In this document: positions 8,413 to 17,597 of the stretch, in pieces | Layout: each line of letters opens with the position of its first letter | Position numbering within the stretch: the first letter of the stretch is position 1 | Source: RH-AL1 sp965277355 | Lineage (GTDB): Bacteria; Pseudomonadota; Alphaproteobacteria; Rhizobiales; Beijerinckiaceae | DNA length: 64,000 nucleotides | NCBI GenBank assembly: GCA_965277355.1 | Contig: CBDICN010000001.1 | Coordinates: forward strand, 620,001 to 684,000 | Direction: 5' to 3' | Program-made: the position numbers and the translations under genes | Notes under the pieces: generated by a model | Seen by the model: only the letters and a program-made list of their open reading frames with translations | What the model was told of the DNA's origin: nothing | Database searches by the model: none

Positions 8413-8764
8413 TATGGACGGGCGAAAGGCCTGGAACTTGGCCGTTTCGCGCGTAAGCGTCACGGCGCTGGACTGGCGGGAGGTCTTCGCGACGATACAG
8501 ACCGCTGGCGACCATCCCTCCAAGCCGCATCCCTCCATGCTGGTCGGTGCGCTCGACGACGTCGGTCTGGAGCCGACCGTTGCCGGGATGATCGGTGACA
8601 CCAGCTTTTACATGGCGATGGCGGACGCCGCGGGAGTCGCGCAGATCGTCGTCGCCTGGGGCTTCCACGCGCCGACGGAGCTGCGCACTGCCGGGGCAAC
8701 GATCCTCGTCGCAAGTTTCGACGAGCTCCTTACCGTACAAGGCGAGACGAGCAGGGTGGCATGA
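8413..8764 (+). pseudogene. C-terminal remnant of a HAD-family hydrolase
   Basis: From about 8465 the frame reads LDWREVFATIQTAGDHPSKPHP, then MIGDTSFYMAMADAAGV and AWGFHAPTELRTAGATI: the C-terminal half of a phosphoglycolate-phosphatase-like HAD protein. The N-terminal half with the nucleophile DxD is absent. A possible short stretch in another frame (GRAKGLELGRFARKRHG, 8416-8466) looks like the preceding helix, implying a frameshift as well as a deletion. The acidic motif is also damaged (GDTSFY where the family usually has GDTSFD). The 3' end still overlaps the downstream chaperone start (ATGA), a relic of the ancestral operon. Confidence 0.7.
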
Positions 8765-9564
8765 GCAAGGACCACGAAGCCGAAGCGCCGAGCTGGCGGG
8801 CACCGGTCGACCCAGTCGCGATGGCGCGGCGCGACCTGAAGAAGGCGCTGCCGCAGCGCTTCTACACAGATGTCGGGACCGCGGCGGTGGAGACCGGCTA
8901 CGAGCTGCGCCTTGACGGGCGCCCGGTCCGCACGCCGGCCAAGGCGGTGCTCGTCGTCCCGACGCGCGCCATGGCCGAGGCGCTCGCCGTCGAATGGCGC
9001 GACCAAGCGGGCGTCGTCGATCCGGCCCTGATGCCGATGACGCGGCTTGCCAATTCGGCCATCGATGGCGTCGTCCACCAGCTCGATGCCACGATCGCCG
9101 CAGTGGCAAAATTCGCCGAGACCGACCTCGTCTGCTATCGCGCCGGCGATCCGGCCGCGCTCGTGGCGGCCCAGAGCCGGGCCTGGGATCCCGTCCTCGC
9201 AATGGCACGGGAGAGCTTTGGCGCCCGCTTCATCTGCTCGAATGGGATCGTCTACGTCGAGCAACCGGAAACGTCGCGCGCGGCGGTGCTGCAGGCCGTC
9301 CGAACCATAGCCGAGGGCTCCCGCGGGCCGCTGCGTCTCGCCGCGCTTAGCGTCATGACGAGCCTGACGGGCTCCGTGCTGATCGCCCTCGCGGTCGCCC
9401 ACGGCAGGCTCGGCGCCGCCGAGGCCTGGCGGTTGGCCCATGTCGACGAAGATTACCAGATCAGCCAATGGGGCGCCGACGCGGATGCCACCGCCCGGCG
9501 CGACCTCCGCTGGCGCGACATGGCGGCGGCCGCATCGCTCCATGCGTTGAGCTTCGAAACGTAG
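8761..9564 (+). CDS. ATP12-family chaperone (F1-ATPase assembly)
   Basis: A 267-residue relative of mitochondrial Atp12, which binds the F1-ATPase alpha subunit during assembly; the bacterial role is inferred from the family. Characteristic segments are KRFYTDV-like QRFYTDVGT, LRLDGRPVRTPAKAVL, AVEWRDQ, MPMTRLANSAIDGV, ETDLVCYRAGDP and the C-terminal VDEDYQISQWGADADA. The start ATG 8761 overlaps the HAD remnant's stop. Its size is normal for the family. Confidence 0.92.
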   Translation: MSKDHEAEAPSWRAPVDPVAMARRDLKKALPQRFYTDVGTAAVETGYELRLDGRPVRTPAKAVLVVPTRAMAEALAVEWRDQAGVVDPALMPMTRLANSAIDGVVHQLDATIAAVAKFAETDLVCYRAGDPAALVAAQSRAWDPVLAMARESFGARFICSNGIVYVEQPETSRAAVLQAVRTIAEGSRGPLRLAALSVMTSLTGSVLIALAVAHGRLGAAEAWRLAHVDEDYQISQWGADADATARRDLRWRDMAAAASLHALSFET

Positions 9565-9723
9565 CGCAGACCGGCGGCGCTTGGCGCGTTAGCTGTTTGG
9601 TCCCGGGAAGTCGTGACCCTGAGCTGAGCGGCTTGGCTTTGGCCGCGTCAGCCCCATTCCAGCCGGACTTCTGTGATGAGCCTCCGTCACGCTTAAAGAA
9701 GCCAGCAGGGCCGGACCATCGGA

Positions 9724-10380
9724 ATGACATCACCACAGCCGCTCTGGCTCGTTTTCGCCGCGGCACTCGCCATGGGCTTTGCCGGCTCGGCCGTCCCAGC
9801 CTTTGCCGACCGGATCTCGCATCCCACCGCCGTCTTTTCCGGGCTCGACAAGATCACCGGGCGGATCATCTCCTTCGAGGTGACGACGAACGAGACGGTG
9901 CAGTTTGGCTCGCTCGAGATCACCGAACGCGCCTGCTACACCCGTCCGGCGACCGAGGCGCCGCAGACCATCACCTTCGCGCAGGTCGACGAGATCGACG
10001 CCAAGAAGCAGTACAAGCGCATCTTCTCGGGATGGATGTTCGCGGCCAGCCCCGGCCTGCATGGCATCGAACACCCAGTCTACGACGTCTGGCTGACCGA
10101 CTGCAAAGGCGGCACCGAGGTTCAGAAGGCGCCTGTGGAGGCCTCCAACACGGCCGAGCCACCGTCACCCCCCAACGCGGACCAGCCGGTCAAGCCTGAG
10201 AAGAAACGCCGTCGCGCCGAGGAGCGCGCCGCCGCCAAGCGGCGCCAGCAGGCCGAGCAGGACGGCTTCGACGCCGGCATCCCGACGTCGACCCCGCGCC
10301 GCGAGCCGAACCGCGCGCCGCCGGCGCGCAGTTTCTTCCCCGACGCCGCTGGCGGCAGCGACTCGGGCGGCTTCTATTAG
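9724..10380 (+). CDS. DUF2155 domain secreted protein
   Basis: A 218-residue exported protein typical of alphaproteobacteria. Residues 1-28 form a Sec signal peptide (hydrophobic LVFAAALAMGFAGSAVPAFA). The DUF2155 domain follows (about 30-135): AVFSGLDKITGRIISFEV, TVQFGSLEITERACYTRP, AFVQVDE-like AQVDEID, RIFSGWMFAASPGLHGIEHPVYDVWLTDC. The tail (140-218) is lysine/arginine- and proline-rich and low in complexity. Function unknown; location probably periplasmic. Confidence 0.88.
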   Translation: MTSPQPLWLVFAAALAMGFAGSAVPAFADRISHPTAVFSGLDKITGRIISFEVTTNETVQFGSLEITERACYTRPATEAPQTITFAQVDEIDAKKQYKRIFSGWMFAASPGLHGIEHPVYDVWLTDCKGGTEVQKAPVEASNTAEPPSPPNADQPVKPEKKRRRAEERAAAKRRQQAEQDGFDAGIPTSTPRREPNRAPPARSFFPDAAGGSDSGGFY

Positions 10381-10414
10381 CGCTTATGTCGGCGCCAAGA
10401 GCGCGCTCGTCGCC

Positions 10415-10978
10415 ATGACGCGGGGAGACGGCCGCGAACCCGTGGTTCGGCCCGCGATAGCGGCCGACCTAGAAGCGATTACCGCGATCTACGCCGATGC
10501 GGTTCTTCACGAAACCGGCACCTTCGAGATTGATCCTCCCGACGTGTCCGAAATGACGAAGCGCCTCGCGCGGATCGTCGGTGCCGGGTATCCCTATCTT
10601 GTCGCGACGGACGCTGGCACGGTCGTCGGCTACGCCTACGCCAATGCCTACCGAGATCGGCCGGCATACCGGTTTACGGTGGAAGATTCGGTCTATGTCA
10701 AACCTGCCCTCAAAGGGCGCGGCGTGGGGCGCTCCTTGCTGGGCGCCCTCGTCACCGCCGCGACGGCGCGGGGCCATCGTCAAATGGTGGCGGTCATCGG
10801 CGACGGCGCCAATGCCGGCTCGGTCGCGCTACACGCCGGCGCAGGCTTCAAGCATGCCGGTGTCCTGCGCGCCTCCGGCTGGAAGGCGGGACGCTGGCTC
10901 GACGCGGTCTTGATGCAGCGCGCCCTCGGGGAGGGCGCCGCCACCGCACCCGAGGAAGCGGGGAGGCGCCCTACTTGA
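10415..10978 (+). CDS. GNAT N-acetyltransferase (phosphinothricin acetyltransferase-like)
   Basis: A 187-residue GNAT-fold acetyltransferase. The order of motifs matches the Pat/Bar group: VRPAIAADLEAITAIYADAV near the start, ETGTFEIDPP, VVGYAYANAYRDRPAYRFTVEDSVYV in the centre, the acetyl-CoA loop KGRGVGRSLL, and GFKHAGVLRASGWKAGRWLDAVLMQ at the end. It probably acetylates a small amine such as phosphinothricin or methionine sulfoximine; the natural substrate is unknown. Its 3' end overlaps the convergent small gene by 8 bases. Confidence 0.88.
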   Translation: MTRGDGREPVVRPAIAADLEAITAIYADAVLHETGTFEIDPPDVSEMTKRLARIVGAGYPYLVATDAGTVVGYAYANAYRDRPAYRFTVEDSVYVKPALKGRGVGRSLLGALVTAATARGHRQMVAVIGDGANAGSVALHAGAGFKHAGVLRASGWKAGRWLDAVLMQRALGEGAATAPEEAGRRPT

Positions 10979-11231
10979 CCGCGCCGTTGCAGGGATCGAG
11001 AACGGAGCGCGAAATCATCTTCGGTAGCGATCCGGTCGGCTCGTAGTCGAGATTGCCCTTCACGGCCATGACCGGGAGCTTGGCGGTTCCGTCGCCAGCC
11101 GGCCCATGCGACTTCGTCATGTAGTCGAGCATGTCTGCCGAAGCGACGAAGGCGACCGCGATGATCGAGACCGAAAGCGCAATGCCTTCGAAGGTCGTGC
11201 CGCTTCCGTCTTTCACGAAACGCCTCAGCAT
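10971..11231 (-). CDS. Small Flp-pilin-like membrane protein (orphan)
   Basis: An 86-residue protein whose N-terminus (MLRRFVKDGSGTTFEGIALSVSIIAV) resembles the F..D.SGtT..E-hydrophobic pattern of Flp/TadE type IVb pilins: a short basic leader, a Gly/Thr/Glu cleavage-like zone and one membrane helix. The rest is polar, with a lone Cys near the end. The start at ATG 11231 is preferred because a GGAG lies about 9 bases upstream; the in-frame ATG at 11240 abuts that GGAG. No tad/cpa genes are nearby, so its role is unknown. Confidence 0.55.
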   Translation of the reverse strand: MLRRFVKDGSGTTFEGIALSVSIIAVAFVASADMLDYMTKSHGPAGDGTAKLPVMAVKGNLDYEPTGSLPKMISRSVLDPCNGAVK

Positions 11232-11384
11232 CACTGTCATCTCCGGGGGAACGCAACGCGAGATGAAAATGGCGGCGGAGGGTAAACAGAAGCTTCACGG
11301 ATCGGGATAATTCAGAACTTTGTACAACCGGCAGCGCGACCCTTGAGCCGCTTCCGTGACGCCGCGCGCGTGCTAATAGGGGCA

Positions 11385-11864
11385 ATGCCTTCCTTCCGCA
11401 CGACACGCCGCGTCCAGCACTCAGCCCGGGACATGTTCGAGCTCGTCTCGGATGTCGAGGCTTATCCGCAGTTCCTGCCGTTGTGCAAGGCGCTTCGCGT
11501 CCTCAACCGGCATGACGATGGCGACACCCAGGTGTTCGTGGCCGAGATGCAGGTGGGCTACAAGGCGATCCGCGAGACCTTCAAGACCAAGGTGGCGTGC
11601 GAGCGGCCAACCCAGCACATCCTCGTCGAGTATATCGACGGGCCTTTCCGCTACCTGAAGAACAGCTGGGCGTTTCGCGACACCGAGGACGGGCATGGGT
11701 CGCACGTCGATTTCGACATCAACTACGAGTTCAAGAGCCGAATGCTCGGCGCCTTGATGGGTGGCATGTTCGACCAGGCGTTTCGGCGCTTCGCCGACGC
11801 CTTCGAGAAGCGCGCCGACATCGTCTACGGTCGACCCGCGCCGTCAGCCCGCCGCCTGGCGTAG
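11385..11864 (+). CDS. RatA/Coq10-type START-domain protein
   Basis: A 159-residue polyketide-cyclase/START-like protein of the RatA/Coq10 group. It begins MPSFRTTRRVQHSARDMFELVSDVEAYPQFLPLCKALRV, with the conserved VxDVExYPxFLPxC core, and continues DMQV-like AEMQVGYKAIRETFKTKV, YIDGPFRYLKNSWAF and VDFDINYEFKSRMLG. Family members bind lipophilic quinones (Coq10) or affect ribosome subunit joining (E. coli RatA); for this one ubiquinone handling is the likelier guess. ATG 11385 was chosen over an upstream TTG. It overlaps the convergent pncC by 21 bases. Confidence 0.88.
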   Translation: MPSFRTTRRVQHSARDMFELVSDVEAYPQFLPLCKALRVLNRHDDGDTQVFVAEMQVGYKAIRETFKTKVACERPTQHILVEYIDGPFRYLKNSWAFRDTEDGHGSHVDFDINYEFKSRMLGALMGGMFDQAFRRFADAFEKRADIVYGRPAPSARRLA

Positions 11865-12335
11865 CAGATCGAGCGCGACGTTCACCGATGCTTCACGGAT
11901 CCCGTCACGACCGATCATGCCGAAGCGCCGCTCGATCGTCTGCGTACGCATATGCTCGCGGGCCAGACCGAAGTAGACGAGCCCGACCGGCTTTTCCGGC
12001 ATCGCACCGCCGGGACCGGCGATGCCTGTGATCGCGATGGTGACGTCGGCGTTCGAGCGGGCGAGGGCGCCTTCGGCCATCGCTGCGGCGACCTCGGCGC
12101 TTACCGCGCCATGGCTGTTGAGGAGCAGGTGTGAGACGCCGAGCGACTGGGTCTTGGCGATGTTGGTGTAGGTAACGAAGCCGCGTTCGACGACCGCGCT
12201 TGAGCCGGAGACCGAGGTGAGCGCCGCCGCGAGCAGGCCGCCCGTGCAGGATTCGGCGGTGGCCACCGTCAACCCGCATTCCTTGAAGAGCTTGAGGATG
12301 TTCGCCGCCGCGGCGATCGTCTCCGGCCCGATCAT
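11844..12335 (-). CDS. pncC: CinA C-terminal-type nicotinamide-nucleotide amidohydrolase
   Basis: A 163-residue stand-alone CinA C-terminal domain, which deamidates nicotinamide mononucleotide in pyridine-nucleotide salvage. Visible family elements are TVATAESCTGGLLAAALTSVSGSS (catalytic serine region), FVTYTNIAKTQSLGV, GAVSAEVAAAMAEGAL and TIAITGIAGPGGA. The ATG at 12335 overlaps the TGA of ispDF (ATGA), so it is translated from the ispDF mRNA. Confidence 0.93.
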   Translation of the reverse strand: MIGPETIAAAANILKLFKECGLTVATAESCTGGLLAAALTSVSGSSAVVERGFVTYTNIAKTQSLGVSHLLLNSHGAVSAEVAAAMAEGALARSNADVTIAITGIAGPGGAMPEKPVGLVYFGLAREHMRTQTIERRFGMIGRDGIREASVNVALDLLRQAAG

Positions 12336-13537
12336 GCCGGCACCGGCAGGCGGACGGTGGCAGTGGCTAGCGTGGCGATTCCCTCCTGCCGGCCGGTGAA
12401 GCCGAGGCGCTCCGAGGTCGTGGCCTTCACCGCCACGCGATCGAGCGGCAGGTTGACGACCTCTGCAATGCGCGAGCGGATCGCATCGCGATGCGGCCCC
12501 ACCTTCGGCGCCTCGCATACGACGGTGGCGTCGATATGCGCGATCATGCCGCCGCGGGCGCGCACGGCCTCTGCGGCCGCGGCAAGGAAGATCGCCGAAT
12601 CGGCGCCTTTCCATTGCGGGTCCGACGGCGGGAAGTGGCTGCCGATATCGCCGTCGCCGAGCGCGCCATAGAGGGCGTCGGTGATGGCGTGAGAGAGCAC
12701 GTCGGCATCGGAATGGCCGACGAGCCCCGCCGTGTGCGGCATTTTGTATCCGCCGAGCCAGAGATGGTCGCCCGGTCCGAACGCGTGGACGTCGTAACCC
12801 TGGCCCACTCGGATGTCGGGGCAGTCGCGGATCAACCGGGCTTCGGCCAAGGCAACATCCTCAAGATTGGTCACCTTCATGTTTCCCGGATCTCCTTCGA
12901 AGACGTGGACGGGATGTCCGGCCCATTCGGCGGTGGCTGCATCGTCCGTCAAGTCCCTCGCGCCGGCCGCCGCTGCGGCCAGATGGGCATCGTGGATAAG
13001 CGCCAACTGAAAGGCCTGAGGGGTCTGCACGGCCCGCAGAGCCGCGCGGATCGGCGTTGCGACGATGCGACCGGCGGCATCGACCTCCTTGATCGTGTCG
13101 TTAACGAAGAGCCCCGGGACGCAGGCTCCGTTGCGGGCGGCGCCAGCCTTCGCGCGCGCAACCAGCTCCCGGGTCGGAAACGGACGCGCGCCGTCGTGGA
13201 TGAGGACCAGGTCCGGCTTGTCGGGTAGGGCAGCCAGGGCCGACAATCCCGCTCGCACGCTGTCCTGCCGCGAGGCGCCGCCGTTCACCGGCGGCAGAAG
13301 GCGCGGTTGCAAGGCGGCGGCGAGATCATCGATGCTGCGCCCGTAGAGCGCCATATCGTGGGGGTGGATGACAACCAGGATGCGCGCGCTCGGGTCGGCG
13401 GCGGCCAGGCTGCTCAGCGTGCGGGTGAGGAGCGTCTGGCCCGCGAGCGCCAGGTATTGTTTCGGCAAGGCGCCGCCGACACGCAAGCCGCGCCCGGCCG
13501 CTACCACCAGAAATGCCGAATCGAGGTCCGCTTCCAT
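12332..13537 (-). CDS. ispDF: Bifunctional IspD/IspF (MEP isoprenoid pathway)
   Basis: Fused enzyme of non-mevalonate isoprenoid synthesis. The IspD cytidylyltransferase domain (about residues 5-235) has LVVAAGRGLRVGGALPKQYL, RQDSVRAGL, LVLIHDGARPF and VQTPQAFQL. The IspF cyclodiphosphate synthase domain (about 240-401) has the metal-binding GQGYDVHAF, GHSDADVLSHAITDALYGAL, GDIGSHFPPSDPQWKGADS and KATTSERLGFTGR. The fused form is typical of alphaproteobacteria. ATG 13537 was chosen; a GTG lies four codons upstream. It is divergent from dusB with 154 bases between. Confidence 0.96.
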   Translation of the reverse strand: MEADLDSAFLVVAAGRGLRVGGALPKQYLALAGQTLLTRTLSSLAAADPSARILVVIHPHDMALYGRSIDDLAAALQPRLLPPVNGGASRQDSVRAGLSALAALPDKPDLVLIHDGARPFPTRELVARAKAGAARNGACVPGLFVNDTIKEVDAAGRIVATPIRAALRAVQTPQAFQLALIHDAHLAAAAAGARDLTDDAATAEWAGHPVHVFEGDPGNMKVTNLEDVALAEARLIRDCPDIRVGQGYDVHAFGPGDHLWLGGYKMPHTAGLVGHSDADVLSHAITDALYGALGDGDIGSHFPPSDPQWKGADSAIFLAAAAEAVRARGGMIAHIDATVVCEAPKVGPHRDAIRSRIAEVVNLPLDRVAVKATTSERLGFTGRQEGIATLATATVRLPVPA

Positions 13538-13691
13538 GACAGGCCACACACGCGCCCAGCGTCGATTAACGCCTGACTGTTGTCCGTTACAGGAGGATCG
13601 TCAAACGCTCGGCCGGACACGCTCCGGACACGCCGCCTCCGGAGGGGACGCACGCGAATTCGCTTGCCGTTTCCTTAATCTTGACTAGCAT

Positions 13692-14729
13692 ATGAGCATG
13701 CACGGATTTGCACATCTTGTGAGCACTATTGGCGGCTCGGGAGATCTTGCGGGAGTAATGCTTGCGCCGATGTCCGGCGTCACCGACGTCGGGATGCGCC
13801 GCGCTGCCCTGCTCTTCGGCGCGAGCTTGGTGGTCTCCGAGATGGTTGACGGCGATCTCTACGCAAAAGGCGACATCGCCAGTAGGATCAAGGCCGAAGG
13901 CGCGGGGATTGCCGCGCATGTCGTGCAGATCGCCGGCTGCCACCCGGAGCGGCTTGCGCGGGCCGCGCGGCTCGCGGAGGCCGAGGGCGCCGCGATGATC
14001 GACATCAACATGGGGTGCCCGGCCAAGAAGGTCGTCGGCGGCTACGCCGGATCGGCGCTCATGCGGGACCTCGATCATGCGGTGGCGCTCGTGCGCGCGG
14101 CGGTCGGCGCCGTGTCCGTGCCCGTATCTCTCAAAATCCGGCTCGGCTGGGACGAGCGTTCGCTCAATGCACCCGAACTCGCTCGGCGCGCCGCGGTCGA
14201 AGGTATCGCGATGATCACCGTGCACGGGCGCACCCGCTGCCAGTTCTACAAAGGACGCGCCGACTGGGCCGCGATCCGCGCGGTTAAGGAGGCGGTCGAC
14301 ATCCCAGTGGTCGCCAACGGCGATTGCGCGAGCCTCGCCGACGCACGGGCGATGCGCGCTGCCTCGGGCGCCGACGCCATCATGATCGGCCGTGCCGCCG
14401 TCGGCCGTCCCTGGCTCGTCGGCGCGATTGGACGCGAACTGGCAGGGCTGGAGGCGCTGTCCGTGCCGTCGCAGGCGCGGCGGGAGGCCGCCCTTGCGCA
14501 CTACGCAACGCTTCTCTCGCTCTACGGCGCGGACAAGGGTGTCCGGCATGCTCGCAAGCATCTGGCAGGCTACGCGACGCACGCCGGCTTCCCTCCGGAC
14601 ACGCCACGACACCGGCGCCTGGTCACGAGCGACGAGCCCGCTGAAGTCAGCCGGCTGCTGGGTTCGTTGTTCGAGGAGCCGACCGCGCAGGTCCCGGTCT
14701 CGGATGCGGCGTTGCAGATCGCTGCATGA
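13692..14729 (+). CDS. dusB: tRNA-dihydrouridine synthase
   Basis: Flavin-dependent enzyme reducing uridine to dihydrouridine in the tRNA D-loop (NifR3 family), 345 residues. Hallmarks are LAPMSGVTDVGMRR, SEMVDGDLYAKGD, QIAGCHPERLARAARLAEA, the active-site INMGCPAKKVVGGYAGSALM, VTVHGRTRCQFYKGRADW-like TVHGRTRCQFYKG and VVANGDCASLADA. The TGA overlaps the ntrB ATG (ATGA), the classic nifR3-ntrB-ntrC arrangement of alphaproteobacteria, so it is the first gene of the ntr operon. Confidence 0.96.
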   Translation: MSMHGFAHLVSTIGGSGDLAGVMLAPMSGVTDVGMRRAALLFGASLVVSEMVDGDLYAKGDIASRIKAEGAGIAAHVVQIAGCHPERLARAARLAEAEGAAMIDINMGCPAKKVVGGYAGSALMRDLDHAVALVRAAVGAVSVPVSLKIRLGWDERSLNAPELARRAAVEGIAMITVHGRTRCQFYKGRADWAAIRAVKEAVDIPVVANGDCASLADARAMRAASGADAIMIGRAAVGRPWLVGAIGRELAGLEALSVPSQARREAALAHYATLLSLYGADKGVRHARKHLAGYATHAGFPPDTPRHRRLVTSDEPAEVSRLLGSLFEEPTAQVPVSDAALQIAA

Positions 14730-15916
14730 CGGACCGTCGACCTCGACGTCTCATCACTAAGCTCGCGTCGGCCGCGTCCGCGCGGGCGAAGACGCCGATG
14801 CCCGACCATATTGCCGGGCAGGGCGCGCTGCAGGTCCTCGACGCGCTGCCCCATCCGGTCCTCACGATCGATCAGGACGGCGTTATCGCCAGCGCCAACC
14901 CCGCTGCCGAGGATTTCTTCGGCGCGAGCCTCGCCACCCCGAGACGGCAGCTGCTGTCGGCCCTGCTGCCGAAGGGCTCTTCGCTGCTCACCCTCGTCGA
15001 GCAGATCCGAGAGCGGGGCGGAGCGATCAACGAGTATCGCGTCGACCTCGGCCTGCCGCGTCTCGGTATCGATCGCCTTGTCGACATCTTCGTGGCCCCG
15101 CTGCAACCCGGTGGCGGAACGATGATGGTTATGCTGCGCGAGCGCACGATCGCCGAGAAGCTCGACCGCCAGCATGCCCAGCGCGGCGCCGCACGCTCGG
15201 TCTCCGCCATGGCCTCGATGCTGGCGCACGAGATCAAGAACCCGCTCTCCGGCATAAGAGGCGCCGCGCAACTGCTCGAGGCGGAGGCCAGCGACGAGGA
15301 TCGCGCGCTGACGCGGCTCATCTGCGACGAGACGGATCGTATCGTGAAGCTCGTCGACCGCATGAAGCCGTTCTCGATGGGGCCGGACGAGGAGCAGGAT
15401 AGCGTCAACATCCACGCCGTGCTCGACCATGTGAAAAAGGTTTCAAAAGCTGGCTTCGCCCGCCACATCCGCTTCAAAGAAAGCTATGACCCTTCGCTGC
15501 CGCCGGTGCTCGGCAGCCGCGATCAGCTTATCCAGGTGTTCCTCAATCTGGCGAAGAACGCGGCCGAGGCGATCGGCACGGATCGATCCGACGGCGAGAT
15601 CGAGTTCAAGACCTCGTTTCGGCCGGGCGTTCGTCTGAAGATCAACGGTTTCGAGACGCCCGTCAGTCTTCCGCTGGAGTTTTGCGTGCGCGACAACGGC
15701 TCGGGCATTGCGCCCGCGATCATGCCTCGCCTTTTCGACCCGTTCGTCACGACGAAACCGACGGGAACTGGCCTCGGACTTGCTTTGATCGCCAAGATCG
15801 TCGGCGACCACGGGGGCATCGTCGAGTGCGAATCGCAAGCCAGCCGAACGACATTCAAGGTACTGATGCCTATGCACGTGCCGCGCGACGGCCGGTCGCC
15901 AGGGCCGACCGAATAG
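14726..15916 (+). CDS. ntrB: Nitrogen-regulation sensor histidine kinase NtrB
   Basis: A 396-residue soluble kinase/phosphatase that reads nitrogen status through PII and acts on NtrC. A PAS domain (about 30-145; ALPHPVLTIDQDGVIASANPAAEDFFG) precedes the HisKA box MLAHEIKNPLSGIRGAAQLLE. The ATPase domain follows: LAKNAAEAI (N box), CVRDNGSGIAP (G1), FDPFVTTKPTGTGLGLAL (F and G2 boxes). There are no membrane segments. It starts inside the dusB stop and is followed by ntrC after 31 bases. Confidence 0.96.
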   Translation: MTDRRPRRLITKLASAASARAKTPMPDHIAGQGALQVLDALPHPVLTIDQDGVIASANPAAEDFFGASLATPRRQLLSALLPKGSSLLTLVEQIRERGGAINEYRVDLGLPRLGIDRLVDIFVAPLQPGGGTMMVMLRERTIAEKLDRQHAQRGAARSVSAMASMLAHEIKNPLSGIRGAAQLLEAEASDEDRALTRLICDETDRIVKLVDRMKPFSMGPDEEQDSVNIHAVLDHVKKVSKAGFARHIRFKESYDPSLPPVLGSRDQLIQVFLNLAKNAAEAIGTDRSDGEIEFKTSFRPGVRLKINGFETPVSLPLEFCVRDNGSGIAPAIMPRLFDPFVTTKPTGTGLGLALIAKIVGDHGGIVECESQASRTTFKVLMPMHVPRDGRSPGPTE

Positions 15917-15947
15917 GGATGCGGCTGCCACGCAACCGCACGGGGCG

Positions 15948-17426
<1,479 letters not shown>

Positions 17427-17597
17427 CCTGCCGCTTCGCATTGTCGATATGCAAAGACAGTCGGGCGATCGACCAGCGAGTCCGCGCCGTCGAATTGTCG
17501 CAATCTTGCAACAGGTGTTGCAGCCGGCTGAGCCGGGCGAACACGAGACGATCGCCGGACCAAGCGAGCCGCGGATCCTCACGCCGGACGAGACGGA

